Shown: one piece after another, positions 1-6,978 of the stretch
How positions within the stretch are numbered: position 1 is the first letter of the stretch
Layout of the letters: each line of letters starts with the position of its first letter
DNA from: JAVVUJ01 sp964461765
GTDB taxonomy: Bacteria; Bacillota; Clostridia; Peptostreptococcales; Anaerovoracaceae
Length of the DNA: 21,887 nucleotides
Direction of reading: 5' to 3'
NCBI GenBank assembly: GCA_964461765.1
Contig: CAYWVS010000049.1
Location: 1-21,887 of the forward strand
Program-made: the position numbers and the translations under genes
Notes under the pieces: model-generated
Seen by the model: the letters and a program-made list of their open reading frames with translations, nothing else
Told to the model about the DNA's origin: nothing
Databases searched by the model: none

Positions 1-495
1 TGCCTGGGGAAAAAACTTTTGCAAAAGTGGGGAATTTTATCTTGCAGAAAACATTATGTATCTTTAAACAAAATAATTTATTAGCTCTCAATATGAACTA
101 TTACTTCAATATAAACTTTATTTAATTGCATATATAATCGCGTTGATATATTCCTAATGATTTCTTTTTTTATATAAAAAAAACAATTTCTTAAATTTTT
201 AAGATTTCATTTTATCATGTATGATTATTAAATTATTATGAAAATCCTTTGCCGGATATATGAAAAATAACATCTATCTATGTTTAAATAAAAATTTTAT
301 TTACCGATAGAAAAAACGAGTAGAAAAAACGAGGCTCTATTTTTCGATTTAAACGATTTTATTATTATAGGCCTTGTGTTTGGATATGACAAATATTTAA
401 AAACTTTAATTATTATGGAAAGATATAGTCTTAGATTTTGTAATAAGTTTTAGGGTAACATCTTTTAGTCCGATATCGTAATTAAAAAGAATAAC
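1..495. other. Gene-free AT-rich stretch at the left edge
   Basis: I see no open frame with a ribosome binding site or a recognisable product on either strand. The stretch holds a perfect 14-bp palindrome (ACTTTTGCAAAAGT at 15-28) and a 13-bp tandem repeat at 308-333. It lies downstream of yneA; no convincing GC-rich terminator hairpin is visible here. The neighbouring gene to the left is outside the window. Confidence 0.6.
308..333. repeat. Two tandem 13-bp units
   Basis: Two exact, adjacent copies of TAGAAAAAACGAG lie at 308-320 and 321-333. They are followed at 334-346 by a roughly inverse-complementary T-rich segment. A weak AT-only hairpin on the minus strand, downstream of yneA, is possible but lacks a GC stem, so I do not call it a terminator. 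Confidence 0.6.
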
Positions 496-810
496 CTAAA
501 TATAGACCGGAACTAGCAGTATCTGCCCAGGCTGGATGGATTGATTAGCGGAAATTCCGTTTGCCTGGCGAATCTTTTCTACCACTTTACGAAGATCTTC
601 GTTTTGTGGACCGAACTTAGAAGCAATGTTCCATAAAGAATCTCCGGATTCTACAATGACCTGAGTAAAGGTTTCCTTAGTTAAACCATCAGTGAAATTG
701 TTACCCAAAATTGTATTTGTAGTAAATGTCATTAGAATAAGCATACATGCTACAAATACTGTAAATCTAAACTTTGATTTTAGCCTATAATGTTTTGTTG
801 AAATTTCCAT
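496..810 (-). CDS. yneA: YneA-like SOS cell-division suppressor (membrane-anchored LysM protein)
   Basis: A 104-residue protein, close in length to Bacillus YneA. It has a basic N-terminus, one hydrophobic segment at about residues 17-38 (membrane anchor or uncleaved signal) and a C-terminal LysM domain at about 48-103 with the motifs ESGDSLWNIA and PGQILLVP. LysM binds peptidoglycan, and YneA-type proteins delay septation after DNA damage. The start at 810 is chosen because AAAGGAGGGAG lies just upstream (815-825); the frame is open to 906, but the added residues have no such site and would overlap the promoter. Regulation is visible: a sigma-A promoter with three LexA-type boxes (842-912). 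In Bacillus yneA diverges from lexA; here lexA is not in the window and the divergent side holds repeats and pseudogenes. The identification rests on size, domain order and SOS boxes together. Confidence 0.82.
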   Translation of the reverse strand: MEISTKHYRLKSKFRFTVFVACMLILMTFTTNTILGNNFTDGLTKETFTQVIVESGDSLWNIASKFGPQNEDLRKVVEKIRQANGISANQSIQPGQILLVPVYI

Positions 811-841
811 CGTACTCCCTCCTTTGCGCACTACCCTTATT

Positions 842-853
842 GAACATTTGTTC
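842..853 (-). promoter_or_regulatory. LexA box 1 (perfect GAAC-N4-GTTC), at the transcription start
   Basis: GAACATTTGTTC reads as a perfect dyad matching the Gram-positive SOS consensus GAAC-N4-GTTC. It lies just past the predicted start site of yneA, where bound LexA would block initiation or early elongation. Confidence 0.9.
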
Positions 854-861
854 TTTTTTAA

Positions 862-890
862 ATAATAACAGAATGAATGTTCGATGTCAA
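862..890 (-). promoter_or_regulatory. Sigma-A promoter of yneA
   Basis: On the minus strand, TTGACA (885-890) is followed after exactly 17 bp by TATTAT (862-867), a near-perfect vegetative promoter. Transcription should begin near 855, giving a leader of about 45 nt before the yneA start at 810. The 17-bp spacer contains a LexA-type box. Confidence 0.85.
871..882 (-). promoter_or_regulatory. LexA box 2 (one mismatch), between -35 and -10
   Basis: The minus strand reads GAACATTCATTC: one perfect GAAC half-site and one half-site with a single change. It occupies the spacer between the -35 and -10 hexamers of the yneA promoter, starting 29 bp from box 1, so LexA bound here would exclude RNA polymerase. 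Confidence 0.65.
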
Positions 891-900
891 CATTTTTTTT

Positions 901-912
901 AAACAAACGTTC
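901..912 (-). promoter_or_regulatory. LexA box 3 (one mismatch), upstream of -35
   Basis: The minus strand reads GAACGTTTGTTT, one change from GAAC-N4-GTTC, starting 30 bp from box 2. All three boxes are therefore spaced by nearly three helical turns. It abuts the T-run that ends the structured repeat at 913-1033. Confidence 0.5.
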
Positions 913-1033
913 TTTTTTGTTATGTAGGAATATTATATCTAACGATATAACGATATGAGGTCATATCAAAGAGCGTACCTTGCAAAGAGTCGCCCCTTGT
1001 GGGCGACATCCGGAAATAGGAATCTTACGTTTT
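913..1033 (-). repeat. Dispersed structured repeat, copy B (minus orientation)
   Basis: The reverse complement of this segment aligns with 1816-1947. Shared blocks are GATTCCTATTTCC, a hairpin of the GTCGCCC...GGGCGAC type, CAAGGTACG followed by TCTTTGATAT, and an end block TTCCTACATAA running into an A-tract. In this copy the GC hairpin is perfect (989-995 pairs with 1001-1007, 5-nt loop). About 16 bp carrying the left arms of the first hairpin of copy A are missing. It lies between the LexA boxes of yneA and the remains of the anti-sigma gene. Family identity is unknown to me. Confidence 0.8.
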
Positions 1034-1038
1034 AATTA

Positions 1039-1071
1039 AAAACACCCCTATCTTATGGACAGAGGCATTTT
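1039..1071 (-). terminator. Hairpin terminator downstream of the ruined anti-sigma gene
   Basis: A 14-bp stem (1058-1071 with 1039-1052) encloses a 5-nt loop. In minus-strand RNA all 14 positions pair if G-U pairs are allowed, and the stem ends in a U-run. Its place just beyond the anti-sigma remains suggests it is the original terminator of that operon. Confidence 0.7.
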
Positions 1072-1092
1072 ATTAATTTTTGATTTTGTTAT

Positions 1093-1174
1093 TTTTTTAA
1101 CAAATCAATTACTCTTTAGTTTTTTAACAAATCAATTACTTTTTAGTTCTTTAATACATCAATTAACTCTTTAG
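1093..1174 (-). repeat. Three tandem 27/28-bp units at the 3' end of the ruined anti-sigma gene
   Basis: Units at 1093-1119, 1120-1146 and 1147-1174 are 27, 27 and 28 bp. The first two differ at one base; the third differs at a few bases. On the minus strand each could encode a version of the ending KELIDVLKN, so this looks like a duplication of the gene's last codons rather than a binding-site array. Confidence 0.75.
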
Positions 1175-1713
1175 GTTTAGTAAACTTAACTGGAGAATTA
1201 CGATTTACCGTTCCCTTAAAATCGCCTATATCTCACTTTAATTTCATAATAGCCGTCTATTTCCCTATCATATCCTACTAACTGACAATTTAAGAAGGCG
1301 GAATTAGAAAATCGATAATCGTAAAATCCATATATTCTGTAATTCTGTTTTCATTAGTCAAATCTTGTAATTTAAAGTAAGCAACTGCAGTGTCTTGATC
1401 TTTCACAGCACTGATCATTCTCAGTTTAATGCCATTAAATTCGCAGGTTTCATCTAAAGGTGTCATTAATTGTGTTATCTTGTCAGAAACTAAACCAGGG
1501 AAGTATTTTAGATAAGACGTAGCCCGGTAACTTTAGCCGTTACGGCTATAGCATTATGCAGAGACAAGCAGCCAAACCGGTCTTAACATAAGGGTTGATT
1601 CTCTTCCTAACTGCTCCGTGGGAAGCTTCCTTTTTCACTTGGTTCAATATCTTTTCATTCTTCTCTTGATCCATAATAATCATGGACAATTCTCTATCTA
1701 TCAGATTTTTCAT
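1143..1713 (-). pseudogene. Ruined anti-sigma factor (DUF4179-like), several frameshifts
   Basis: Minus-strand translation gives three consecutive fragments in different frames. 1713-1546 begins MKNLIDRELSMIIMDQE and ends in a stop inside a hydrophobic stretch (TGLAACLCIML), where a membrane segment would begin. 1502-1290 includes NGIKLRMISAVKDQDTAVAY, typical of the extracytoplasmic DUF4179-type domain that follows ECF sigma genes in Clostridia. 1290-1143 includes YDREIDGYYEIKVRYRRF and, after another shift, a tail ending KELIDVLKN. Intact relatives are usually several hundred residues, so deletions are likely as well. The start overlaps the end of the sigma-factor fragment by 20 bp, as in coupled sigma/anti-sigma operons. 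The family assignment is from memory of the motif pattern. Confidence 0.72.
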
Positions 1714-1811
1714 CCTTCCACAAGCCTTTCAAATTTTCCTTTAAAAGCGTTCTTCCTCTGCTCAAACGGGTTGATACGGTATTTTCGGGTAGCCTTAAAC
1801 TTATTTTTCTA
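1694..1811 (-). pseudogene. 3' fragment of an ECF sigma factor gene (region 4)
   Basis: The minus strand encodes KISLRLPENTVSTRLSRGRT and then a short basic tail ending in a stop at 1694-1696. LPENTVSTRLSRGRTLLKE is the recognition-helix part of sigma region 4 in ECF factors. Everything upstream (regions 2 and most of 4) is missing; the reading breaks off at the edge of repeat copy A. The fragment cannot make a sigma factor. Confidence 0.82.
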
Positions 1812-1815
1812 CATA

Positions 1816-1947
1816 AAAAACGTGGAAATGACGGAATCAAAGATTCCTATTTCCACATGTCGCCCGCAAGGGGGGACGCTTCGTAAGGTACGTTCTTTGA
1901 TATTCGGTCAATATCGTCAAGGACGATATTTCCTACATAATAAAAAA
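1816..1947 (+). repeat. Dispersed structured repeat, copy A (plus orientation, most complete)
   Basis: This copy shows three hairpins. The first is a two-part hairpin: GTGGAAAT/ATTTCCAC (1822-1829 with 1849-1856) encloses GGAATC/GATTCC (1833-1838 with 1842-1847, loop AAA). The second is a GC hairpin beginning GTCGCCC at 1859, with one mismatch. The third is ATATCGTC/GACGATAT (1911-1918 with 1922-1929). It ends TTCCTACATAATAAAAAA. Copy B is its inverted counterpart 0.8 kb away, and a third diverged copy lies at 17921-18000. No open frame is conserved among copies, so this is a non-coding mobile or structural repeat. Confidence 0.8.
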
Positions 1948-1979
1948 GGTGTAAATAGGTTAAGCAATCTATTTACACC
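1942..1979 (-). terminator. Rho-independent terminator of the permease/two-component operon
   Basis: A perfect 11-bp stem (GGTGTAAATAG at 1948-1958 with its complement at 1969-1979), a 10-nt loop and, on the minus strand, a run of six T directly after the stem (1942-1947). It lies 17 bp beyond the stop codon of the YgjP-like gene. The stem also abuts the end of repeat copy A. Confidence 0.85.
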
Positions 1980-1996
1980 ATAATAATCAATTTAAA

Positions 1997-2719
1997 TTAT
2001 AAATCCTTTATAGAATATTCAGGGCTTTTTAATGTTCTGATTCTTTCCTTATAGTCTGGCATTAAAGTTTGCACAAATTGATGAAACTTCTTGGAATGAT
2101 TAGGATGAATGAAATGGGCGTACTCGTGTAGCATGACATATTCTATACAGGTAATGGGTGCCTGAATCAACTTAATATTCATGGTAATATGCCCCTGCTT
2201 TAAGTGGCAACTCCCGTAACGAGACACCATTTTTTTTATCTTTAAAGGAGCTAATGCCACGCCATATTTTTTAAAAATATCATGTACTTTTAAATTAATT
2301 TCATGAAAGATTTTCTGACATTGGTTTTGTAACCAAAGGTCTATGACCGCTTTTTTTCTTTCATAACATTGTGGATCATTGACGTATAAGTAGGCGTAAT
2401 CCTCTTTTAGTACAATGAATTCTTCGTCACTTTTTATGACAGTTAACAGAAACCTTTTCCCTAAAAATAGAAGTTCTTCACCTGTATTTAGTTGGTTTTG
2501 TTTATCTTTATGCTCTTTGATAAGGTCATATTTTTCCAAAGCATTAATGATAAAGTCTTCTTTGGAATGAAGTAATTGCTTTATGTATTTTTCTGAAACC
2601 ATTTTGTTTGCAGAAACGTAGATAATTTTATCCGGTTTTACACGAATATTGATGTTCTTAACAGGCTTTCGAGTTAGAATATATGGGATTTTTCGACCGT
2701 TAATGTTGATAGATTTCAT
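1997..2719 (-). CDS. YgjP/WLM-like zinc metallopeptidase (M48-related, DUF45)
   Basis: A 240-residue protein without a signal peptide or membrane segment. The C-terminal part carries the zinc motif HEYAH at residues 198-202, followed by HPNH and a PDYKERIRTL stretch, which together define the YgjP-like family. The upstream SRYGSC motif and an N-terminal beta-rich half beginning NGRKIPYIL also fit. Family members are presumed cytoplasmic metalloproteases; the physiological substrate is not established. I choose the start at 2719, preceded by GGAGG with about 7 bp spacing, over an in-frame ATG at 2773 that would overlap the response-regulator gene. It is the last gene of the operon, 40 bp after the regulator gene, so it probably responds to the same signal. 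Whether it serves amino-acid or peptide use is a guess from context only. Confidence 0.82.
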   Translation of the reverse strand: MKSININGRKIPYILTRKPVKNINIRVKPDKIIYVSANKMVSEKYIKQLLHSKEDFIINALEKYDLIKEHKDKQNQLNTGEELLFLGKRFLLTVIKSDEEFIVLKEDYAYLYVNDPQCYERKKAVIDLWLQNQCQKIFHEINLKVHDIFKKYGVALAPLKIKKMVSRYGSCHLKQGHITMNIKLIQAPITCIEYVMLHEYAHFIHPNHSKKFHQFVQTLMPDYKERIRTLKSPEYSIKDL

Positions 2720-2759
2720 TGCAAAACCTCCGTTCATTAATCTCAAGCCAATGAATCTG

Positions 2760-4163
2760 CTAAGAATTTTCATTAATTTGAAATTCTGTAAGTTTGTTGC
2801 TTAATTGTCTTCTTGTAATTCCTAAAACTTCCGCTACTTTGTTTAAATTTCCATTTTCTTGTTTTATTATTTTTTTTATATAACGGGACTCCTCCTCCTT
2901 GCGGACTTCACGCAGTGTCTTTGTAATCTTTTCTCCTTCTTCTTCCCAAGGAACAGTTTCATCAGAGATTTTGGAAATATGCTTTAAATCACGAGGCTGT
3001 AGGTGAGTTTTTTTAATGATTCCGTCATCAGACAACACCAGTAGCCTCTCTATGATATTCTTGAGTTCCCGTACATTACCTGGATAGTCGTAATTCATCA
3101 GATAGGACATTACCTCCGGTTCAATTTGCCGGATGTTTTTTTTCATTTCGCTTTGACCTTTTTCCAAGAAAAATTCGATAAATGCCGGAAGGTCCTCTTT
3201 TCTCTCTCTCAAGGGAGGGATTTCAATGGTAATGGTGGATAATCTATAGTATAAATCTTCTCTGAAAAGCTCTTTCTCAATGCTGTCCTGTAAATCCTTA
3301 TTTGTAGCTGTGATCAATCTAAAGTCAACATCGATATAGTTGTTGGTACCGATGGGATATACCCTTTTATTTTCCAATACCTTCAATAATTTTGCCTGAA
3401 TGCTCAATGGAATATCCCCGATTTCATCCAGAAAAAGTGTTCCTTTGTCCGCATCCACAAAACGTCCGACCCTTTTGGACATGGCTCCCGTAAAGGAACC
3501 TTTTTCGTGCCCAAAGAGCTCCGATTCTAAAATCGTTTCTGCAATGGCGTGACAGTTTAAATCTACAAAGTTATTGGTTCTGCGGTCACTGATGTTGTGA
3601 ATGTATCTGGCGATAATTTCTTTCCCAACCCCTGATTCTCCCAATATCAGTATGTTAGATGAACTGAGGGAAGCTTTTTCAGCAATGGAGATCATATTTT
3701 GAAATGTCTGGTTTTTGCTATCTACTAAATATGCGATTCGATTGACTTTTTCTCTTAAAATTTGATTTTCGTTTAGTAATTTTTTTAATTCCTTTACTTT
3801 TTCAATTTCTCCAAAAAGTTTTTCCGGATTTTCTCCCTTTGTGACATAGGTGTAGGCTCCCAGTTTCATAGCTTCTACAGCTTTTTCAATGGTTCCGTAA
3901 GCAGTCATCATAATTACTTCTATGCCTGGATGCTTGTCCTTGATTTCTTTCAACAAGGTGATGCCATCCATTTCCGGCATGAGAAGATCTGATAATACTA
4001 AGTCGAAATCCCCGTCTTCTGAGGATAAGGTTTCTAAGGCTTCCTTTCCGCTTCTGCAGGCGCATACAGTATACCCTTCTCCTTGCAGAATCACCACCAT
4101 TACATCGCAATAATCCTGTTCGTCATCTACTACCAGTATTTTAAATGTTTTTAATGTCATCAT
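2760..4163 (-). CDS. NtrC-type sigma-54-dependent response regulator
   Basis: 467 residues with the full NtrC order. The receiver domain (about 8-125) has acidic D13/D14, phospho-acceptor D59, T87 and K109. A linker coiled coil follows, then the AAA+ domain (about 148-385) with Walker A GESGVGKE (175-182), Walker B FLDEIGD and the sigma-54 contact loop GSFTGA (222-227, serine in place of the usual alanine). The C-terminal Fis-type helix-turn-helix reads NLNKVAEVLGITRRQLSNKL. It is expected to be phosphorylated by the neighbouring kinase and to open promoters held by sigma-54 RNA polymerase. The start is set by GGAGG six bases before tandem ATGs; the gene overlaps the kinase gene by 23 bp. A -24/-12 promoter at the head of this operon is the obvious target. 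Confidence 0.95.
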   Translation of the reverse strand: MMTLKTFKILVVDDEQDYCDVMVVILQGEGYTVCACRSGKEALETLSSEDGDFDLVLSDLLMPEMDGITLLKEIKDKHPGIEVIMMTAYGTIEKAVEAMKLGAYTYVTKGENPEKLFGEIEKVKELKKLLNENQILREKVNRIAYLVDSKNQTFQNMISIAEKASLSSSNILILGESGVGKEIIARYIHNISDRRTNNFVDLNCHAIAETILESELFGHEKGSFTGAMSKRVGRFVDADKGTLFLDEIGDIPLSIQAKLLKVLENKRVYPIGTNNYIDVDFRLITATNKDLQDSIEKELFREDLYYRLSTITIEIPPLRERKEDLPAFIEFFLEKGQSEMKKNIRQIEPEVMSYLMNYDYPGNVRELKNIIERLLVLSDDGIIKKTHLQPRDLKHISKISDETVPWEEEGEKITKTLREVRKEEESRYIKKIIKQENGNLNKVAEVLGITRRQLSNKLTEFQINENS

Positions 4164-5427
4164 TTATAACCTCCGGGTTAGGTAATTTCAAAGTAAATTT
4201 GGTTCCTTTTCCCGTCGCACTTTCTACAGAGATTTCACCATTCATCTTTTTAACTTCATTGTAAACTATGTAAAGACCAAGACCGTTGCCGTCTCTTTTC
4301 TCCTTTGTGGTAAAAAATGGATTGAATATATCGTCTTGAATATCTTCAGGGATACCCTCTCCTGTATCTTCAACAATAATAATAACATTTTCATGATCAG
4401 AAATGCAATGAATTCTTATGGAGTTATCATCAAAATTTTCATTTTTTGTTTCTATGGCATCCATGGCATTCAGCAAAAGATTGATTAAAACTAATTCCAG
4501 TGATTCTGTCAATACATAAATTTGAATGCAATCATCACATTCCAAGGTTAAGGAAATATGAGATTCTTCTGCCCTGCTTCTATGAAGTAGTAAAACCGAT
4601 TTTATATGCTGCTTTAAGTTAATAACTTTTTTATTTTCGCTGGATATTCTAGAAAAATTCAACAAATTTTCAATGATTTTCCCTGATTTATCAACTGCTT
4701 TTTCTATGATTTCTATAGCTTTCTCATTCATGGTGTCAGAATTCTTTAAAACGTAGCAGTAATTCCTAATCAAACCTAAGGGGTTTCTGATCTCATGGGC
4801 TACGCCTGCTGCCAGCTGACCCACAGCAATCATTTTATTGTCCTGAAGCATTTGTCTTTCCGTTGCTTTTTCCTTTGTGATATCCTGTATGATCACCAAA
4901 ACCTTGGTAGTTTTTTCTCTGGAATTTTTAATGGGAAAAACACTGAAGTTATAATATTTTTTACCTTGAACAAATTGTGCCTTTATTTCTGTCCCTGTAT
5001 TCAGAGCATTGGAGATTATTAATTTTATCTCTTCAATATTCTCAAATTCATTTTCCATTACATGAATAAAGCTTTTACCCATAACGACGTTTTCTTTATC
5101 AGCGATATATTTTCGAAAAACTTTGTTAAAGTTTATAATATTTCCTTCTAAGTCCATTTCCACCATGGCATAAGAAATACCGTCAAAGGTAGCCTGCAGC
5201 TCATTTTTACTGTCTATAATTTGATCCATTCTGGAAGCCAACTCTTCGTATAAGGTTTTGTTACTGCTGTAAAAAATATAAAACACGCATAAGACAGAGG
5301 CTAGCACGATGATAAATAACATTCCTGAATTTTCTGTTACTTTATCATTTCTGGCAGAAAAATAATTATATATGAACATGGATATAATCAGCAACATGAT
5401 GGCTGATAATAAAAACTTATTTTTCAT
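4141..5427 (-). CDS. PAS-domain sensor histidine kinase (NtrB-like partner of the regulator)
   Basis: 428 residues. Two membrane segments (about 5-23 and 37-53) enclose a loop of only about a dozen residues. A PAS domain follows at about 75-185 (ATFDGISYAMVEMDLEG). The HisKA domain has phospho-acceptor H211 in AAGVAHEIRNPLG, and the HATPase domain has N320 (LLLNAMDAI), the G1 box DTGEGIP (354-360) and the G2 box GNGLGL (380-385). All catalytic residues are present. The tiny external loop argues against direct ligand binding outside; the PAS domain, the membrane segments or a permease partner more likely deliver the signal. I prefer the start at 5427, overlapping the permease stop by 11 bp; in-frame ATGs further upstream (to 5457) have no better ribosome site. 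Overlaps on both sides imply translational coupling. Confidence 0.92.
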   Translation of the reverse strand: MKNKFLLSAIMLLIISMFIYNYFSARNDKVTENSGMLFIIVLASVLCVFYIFYSSNKTLYEELASRMDQIIDSKNELQATFDGISYAMVEMDLEGNIINFNKVFRKYIADKENVVMGKSFIHVMENEFENIEEIKLIISNALNTGTEIKAQFVQGKKYYNFSVFPIKNSREKTTKVLVIIQDITKEKATERQMLQDNKMIAVGQLAAGVAHEIRNPLGLIRNYCYVLKNSDTMNEKAIEIIEKAVDKSGKIIENLLNFSRISSENKKVINLKQHIKSVLLLHRSRAEESHISLTLECDDCIQIYVLTESLELVLINLLLNAMDAIETKNENFDDNSIRIHCISDHENVIIIVEDTGEGIPEDIQDDIFNPFFTTKEKRDGNGLGLYIVYNEVKKMNGEISVESATGKGTKFTLKLPNPEVINDDIKNI

Positions 5428-6844
5428 CTTTATGAACCCTTGCATAAGCATCACCAAATATTAATAATTCTGTTTGATTTAAATCCTGCATCATAAAAAA
5501 TTTGGCTCTAATAGCTAAAACAATTCCTATTATATACCAAATAATGATGATAATCCACTCATAGGGCCACTTTAAAGATAATTTAGATGGGAAAATAAAT
5601 AAAATCGCAGCGGCTATAGTGAAAAAAACAACTAGAAAAGCAACTATATTTCCAAATTTCACTTGGAAAGGTCTGATCAGCTCAGGCTCTTTTTTTCTCA
5701 GGATAAAAAAGGAGATTGCCACTGTAAGATATGCCAATATTGCGGCAAATGCACTGATATTTACAAGCCACACCAAAGCATATCTTCCAAAAAAGGGTCC
5801 TAAAGCACAAATGGTCCCCACCAAGACAATTGCTGCCGTAGGAGTTTGGTATTTAGGGTGTAGCTTTCCGAAAACAGCGGGAAGCATTTTGGCTCTTCCC
5901 ATGGCAAATATGATCCTGGTGGCTCCTAAAATAAAGCCATTCCAACTGGTAAGGATAGCAAAGATTCCTCCTAAAATCAGTAGGTTTCCAAACTCCTTAG
6001 AGCCAAAGTTGAAAGCCATGCTGTCAGCAACAGGCACTAATGCGTTATCCCTCACCCATTCAGGAGCAGAAAGTGCAATGCCAATCATCATGAGAATATA
6101 CCAAACTCCACCCATTACGATAGAAACTACCAACGCTCTGCCAATTTCTTTTTTAGGTAAGTTCATTTCTTCAGCAGACTGAGGAATGGTATCAAACCCG
6201 ATAAGCATGGAGGGGACAATGAGTAAGACGGAAAATAAACCAAGGTTATCCTTCATCAACGGTCCTATGTTTTCTAATTCCCCGTAGGTAAAACTACCGA
6301 AAAGGAAAATAAAGCCTACCAAGGCAATGGCAGAAGTAGCCATAACCTGAAAGATAGCAGAAGGCTTTGTCCCAAAATAATTTAAAACACTCAATAAAAT
6401 AGCACACAGTACTCCTACCGCTGTCCACACAATGGAAACCGGATTTCCTGAAACAGTCCAAAAGATAAATGCTTTGGGAAGGGGGAAAATGTAATCTATG
6501 GCAGTGGCAATAGCAATGCTCTCCCATGCTGCCACTCCGATATAAGCCAAAGCTGTAGTCCAACTGGAAAACCAAGAGAAGAGAAACCCCCCTGCCCTGT
6601 AGGAATAGACCATCTCACCTCCGGCCAAGGGTAGTGCTGCCGTAAGCTCTGCATAAGTAAGCCCCACCAAAATACATAGGATGGTTCCCGCACCAAAAGC
6701 CAAGATTGCACCTAACAACCCTGCTTGGCTGATCCAAGATCCTGCCAACATGATCCATCCCCAACCCACCATGGTACCGAAGGCTAATGCGATTACGTCT
6801 GTACGCCCTAAAACCCTGCTTAAACTTTGCCTTTGAACTGTCAT
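5417..6844 (-). CDS. APC-family amino-acid permease (paralogue 1)
   Basis: A 475-residue, strongly hydrophobic protein consistent with about 12 membrane segments, the usual size for the amino acid-polyamine-organocation superfamily. The N-terminal motif ALAFGTMVGWGWIM fits the unwound helix-1 substrate-site region of APC carriers, and IPQSAEEMNLPKKEIGRAL is the conserved loop after helix 6. The C-terminal cytoplasmic tail ends in LLIFGDAYAR, a short motif repeated in the paralogue (LLLFGEEYAE). The substrate cannot be told; an amino acid or amine is likely. The start has AAAGGA six bases upstream. It is the second gene of the sigma-54 operon, and its end overlaps the kinase gene, a layout that suggests a permease/kinase functional link. 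Confidence 0.9.
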   Translation of the reverse strand: MTVQRQSLSRVLGRTDVIALAFGTMVGWGWIMLAGSWISQAGLLGAILAFGAGTILCILVGLTYAELTAALPLAGGEMVYSYRAGGFLFSWFSSWTTALAYIGVAAWESIAIATAIDYIFPLPKAFIFWTVSGNPVSIVWTAVGVLCAILLSVLNYFGTKPSAIFQVMATSAIALVGFIFLFGSFTYGELENIGPLMKDNLGLFSVLLIVPSMLIGFDTIPQSAEEMNLPKKEIGRALVVSIVMGGVWYILMMIGIALSAPEWVRDNALVPVADSMAFNFGSKEFGNLLILGGIFAILTSWNGFILGATRIIFAMGRAKMLPAVFGKLHPKYQTPTAAIVLVGTICALGPFFGRYALVWLVNISAFAAILAYLTVAISFFILRKKEPELIRPFQVKFGNIVAFLVVFFTIAAAILFIFPSKLSLKWPYEWIIIIIWYIIGIVLAIRAKFFMMQDLNQTELLIFGDAYARVHKDEK

Positions 6845-6865
6845 AAAAATCCTTTCAGGTAAAAC

Positions 6866-6916
6866 ATATATAGGAATTCACTGAAATAATCCTTCTCAAT
6901 GAATTCCTTTATATAT
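6866..6916 (-). repeat. AT-rich inverted repeat in the leader of permease 1
   Basis: GGAATTCA (6873-6880) pairs with TGAATTCC (6900-6907), and the flanking TATATA-type sequences extend the match with a 2-nt offset. The loop is 19 nt. It lies about 30 bp before the start of permease 1, directly after the larger hairpin at 6924-6963. It may help fold the intercistronic RNA. I see no clear -35/-10 or -24/-12 promoter in this gap. Confidence 0.55.
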
Positions 6917-6923
6917 TTTATAG

Positions 6924-6963
6924 AAACTTCATCCTCTTTTCAAGAGAAAAGAGGATGAAGTTT
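6924..6963 (-). terminator. Perfect 18-bp hairpin between the two permease genes
   Basis: AAACTTCATCCTCTTTTC (6924-6941) is exactly complementary to 6946-6963 with a 4-nt loop. It starts 15 bp beyond the stop codon of permease 2. On the transcribed strand it is followed by TTTCTATAAAATAT-like sequence rather than a solid T-run, so it may act as a leaky terminator or an RNA-stabilising or processing hairpin. It would allow more permease 2 than permease 1 and kinase/regulator to be made. Confidence 0.75.
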
Positions 6964-6978
6964 ATTGGACTTTTTTGA

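Noticed and set aside
15..28. Perfect 14-bp palindrome ACTTTTGCAAAAGT at the window edge
   Set aside because: With no gene or promoter in view next to it, it cannot be tied to a function; it may belong to a feature to the left of the window.
1618..1983. A 121-codon open frame on the plus strand
   Set aside because: It runs antisense through the sigma and anti-sigma remains, across repeat copy A and into the operon terminator; it has no ribosome site and no recognisable protein sequence. The minus-strand reading gives clear sigma region 4 similarity instead.
5619..6182. A long plus-strand frame (187 codons) opposite permease 1
   Set aside because: It is the mirror of a hydrophobic membrane-protein gene, where antisense frames often stay open by composition. 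It has no ribosome site or family signature.
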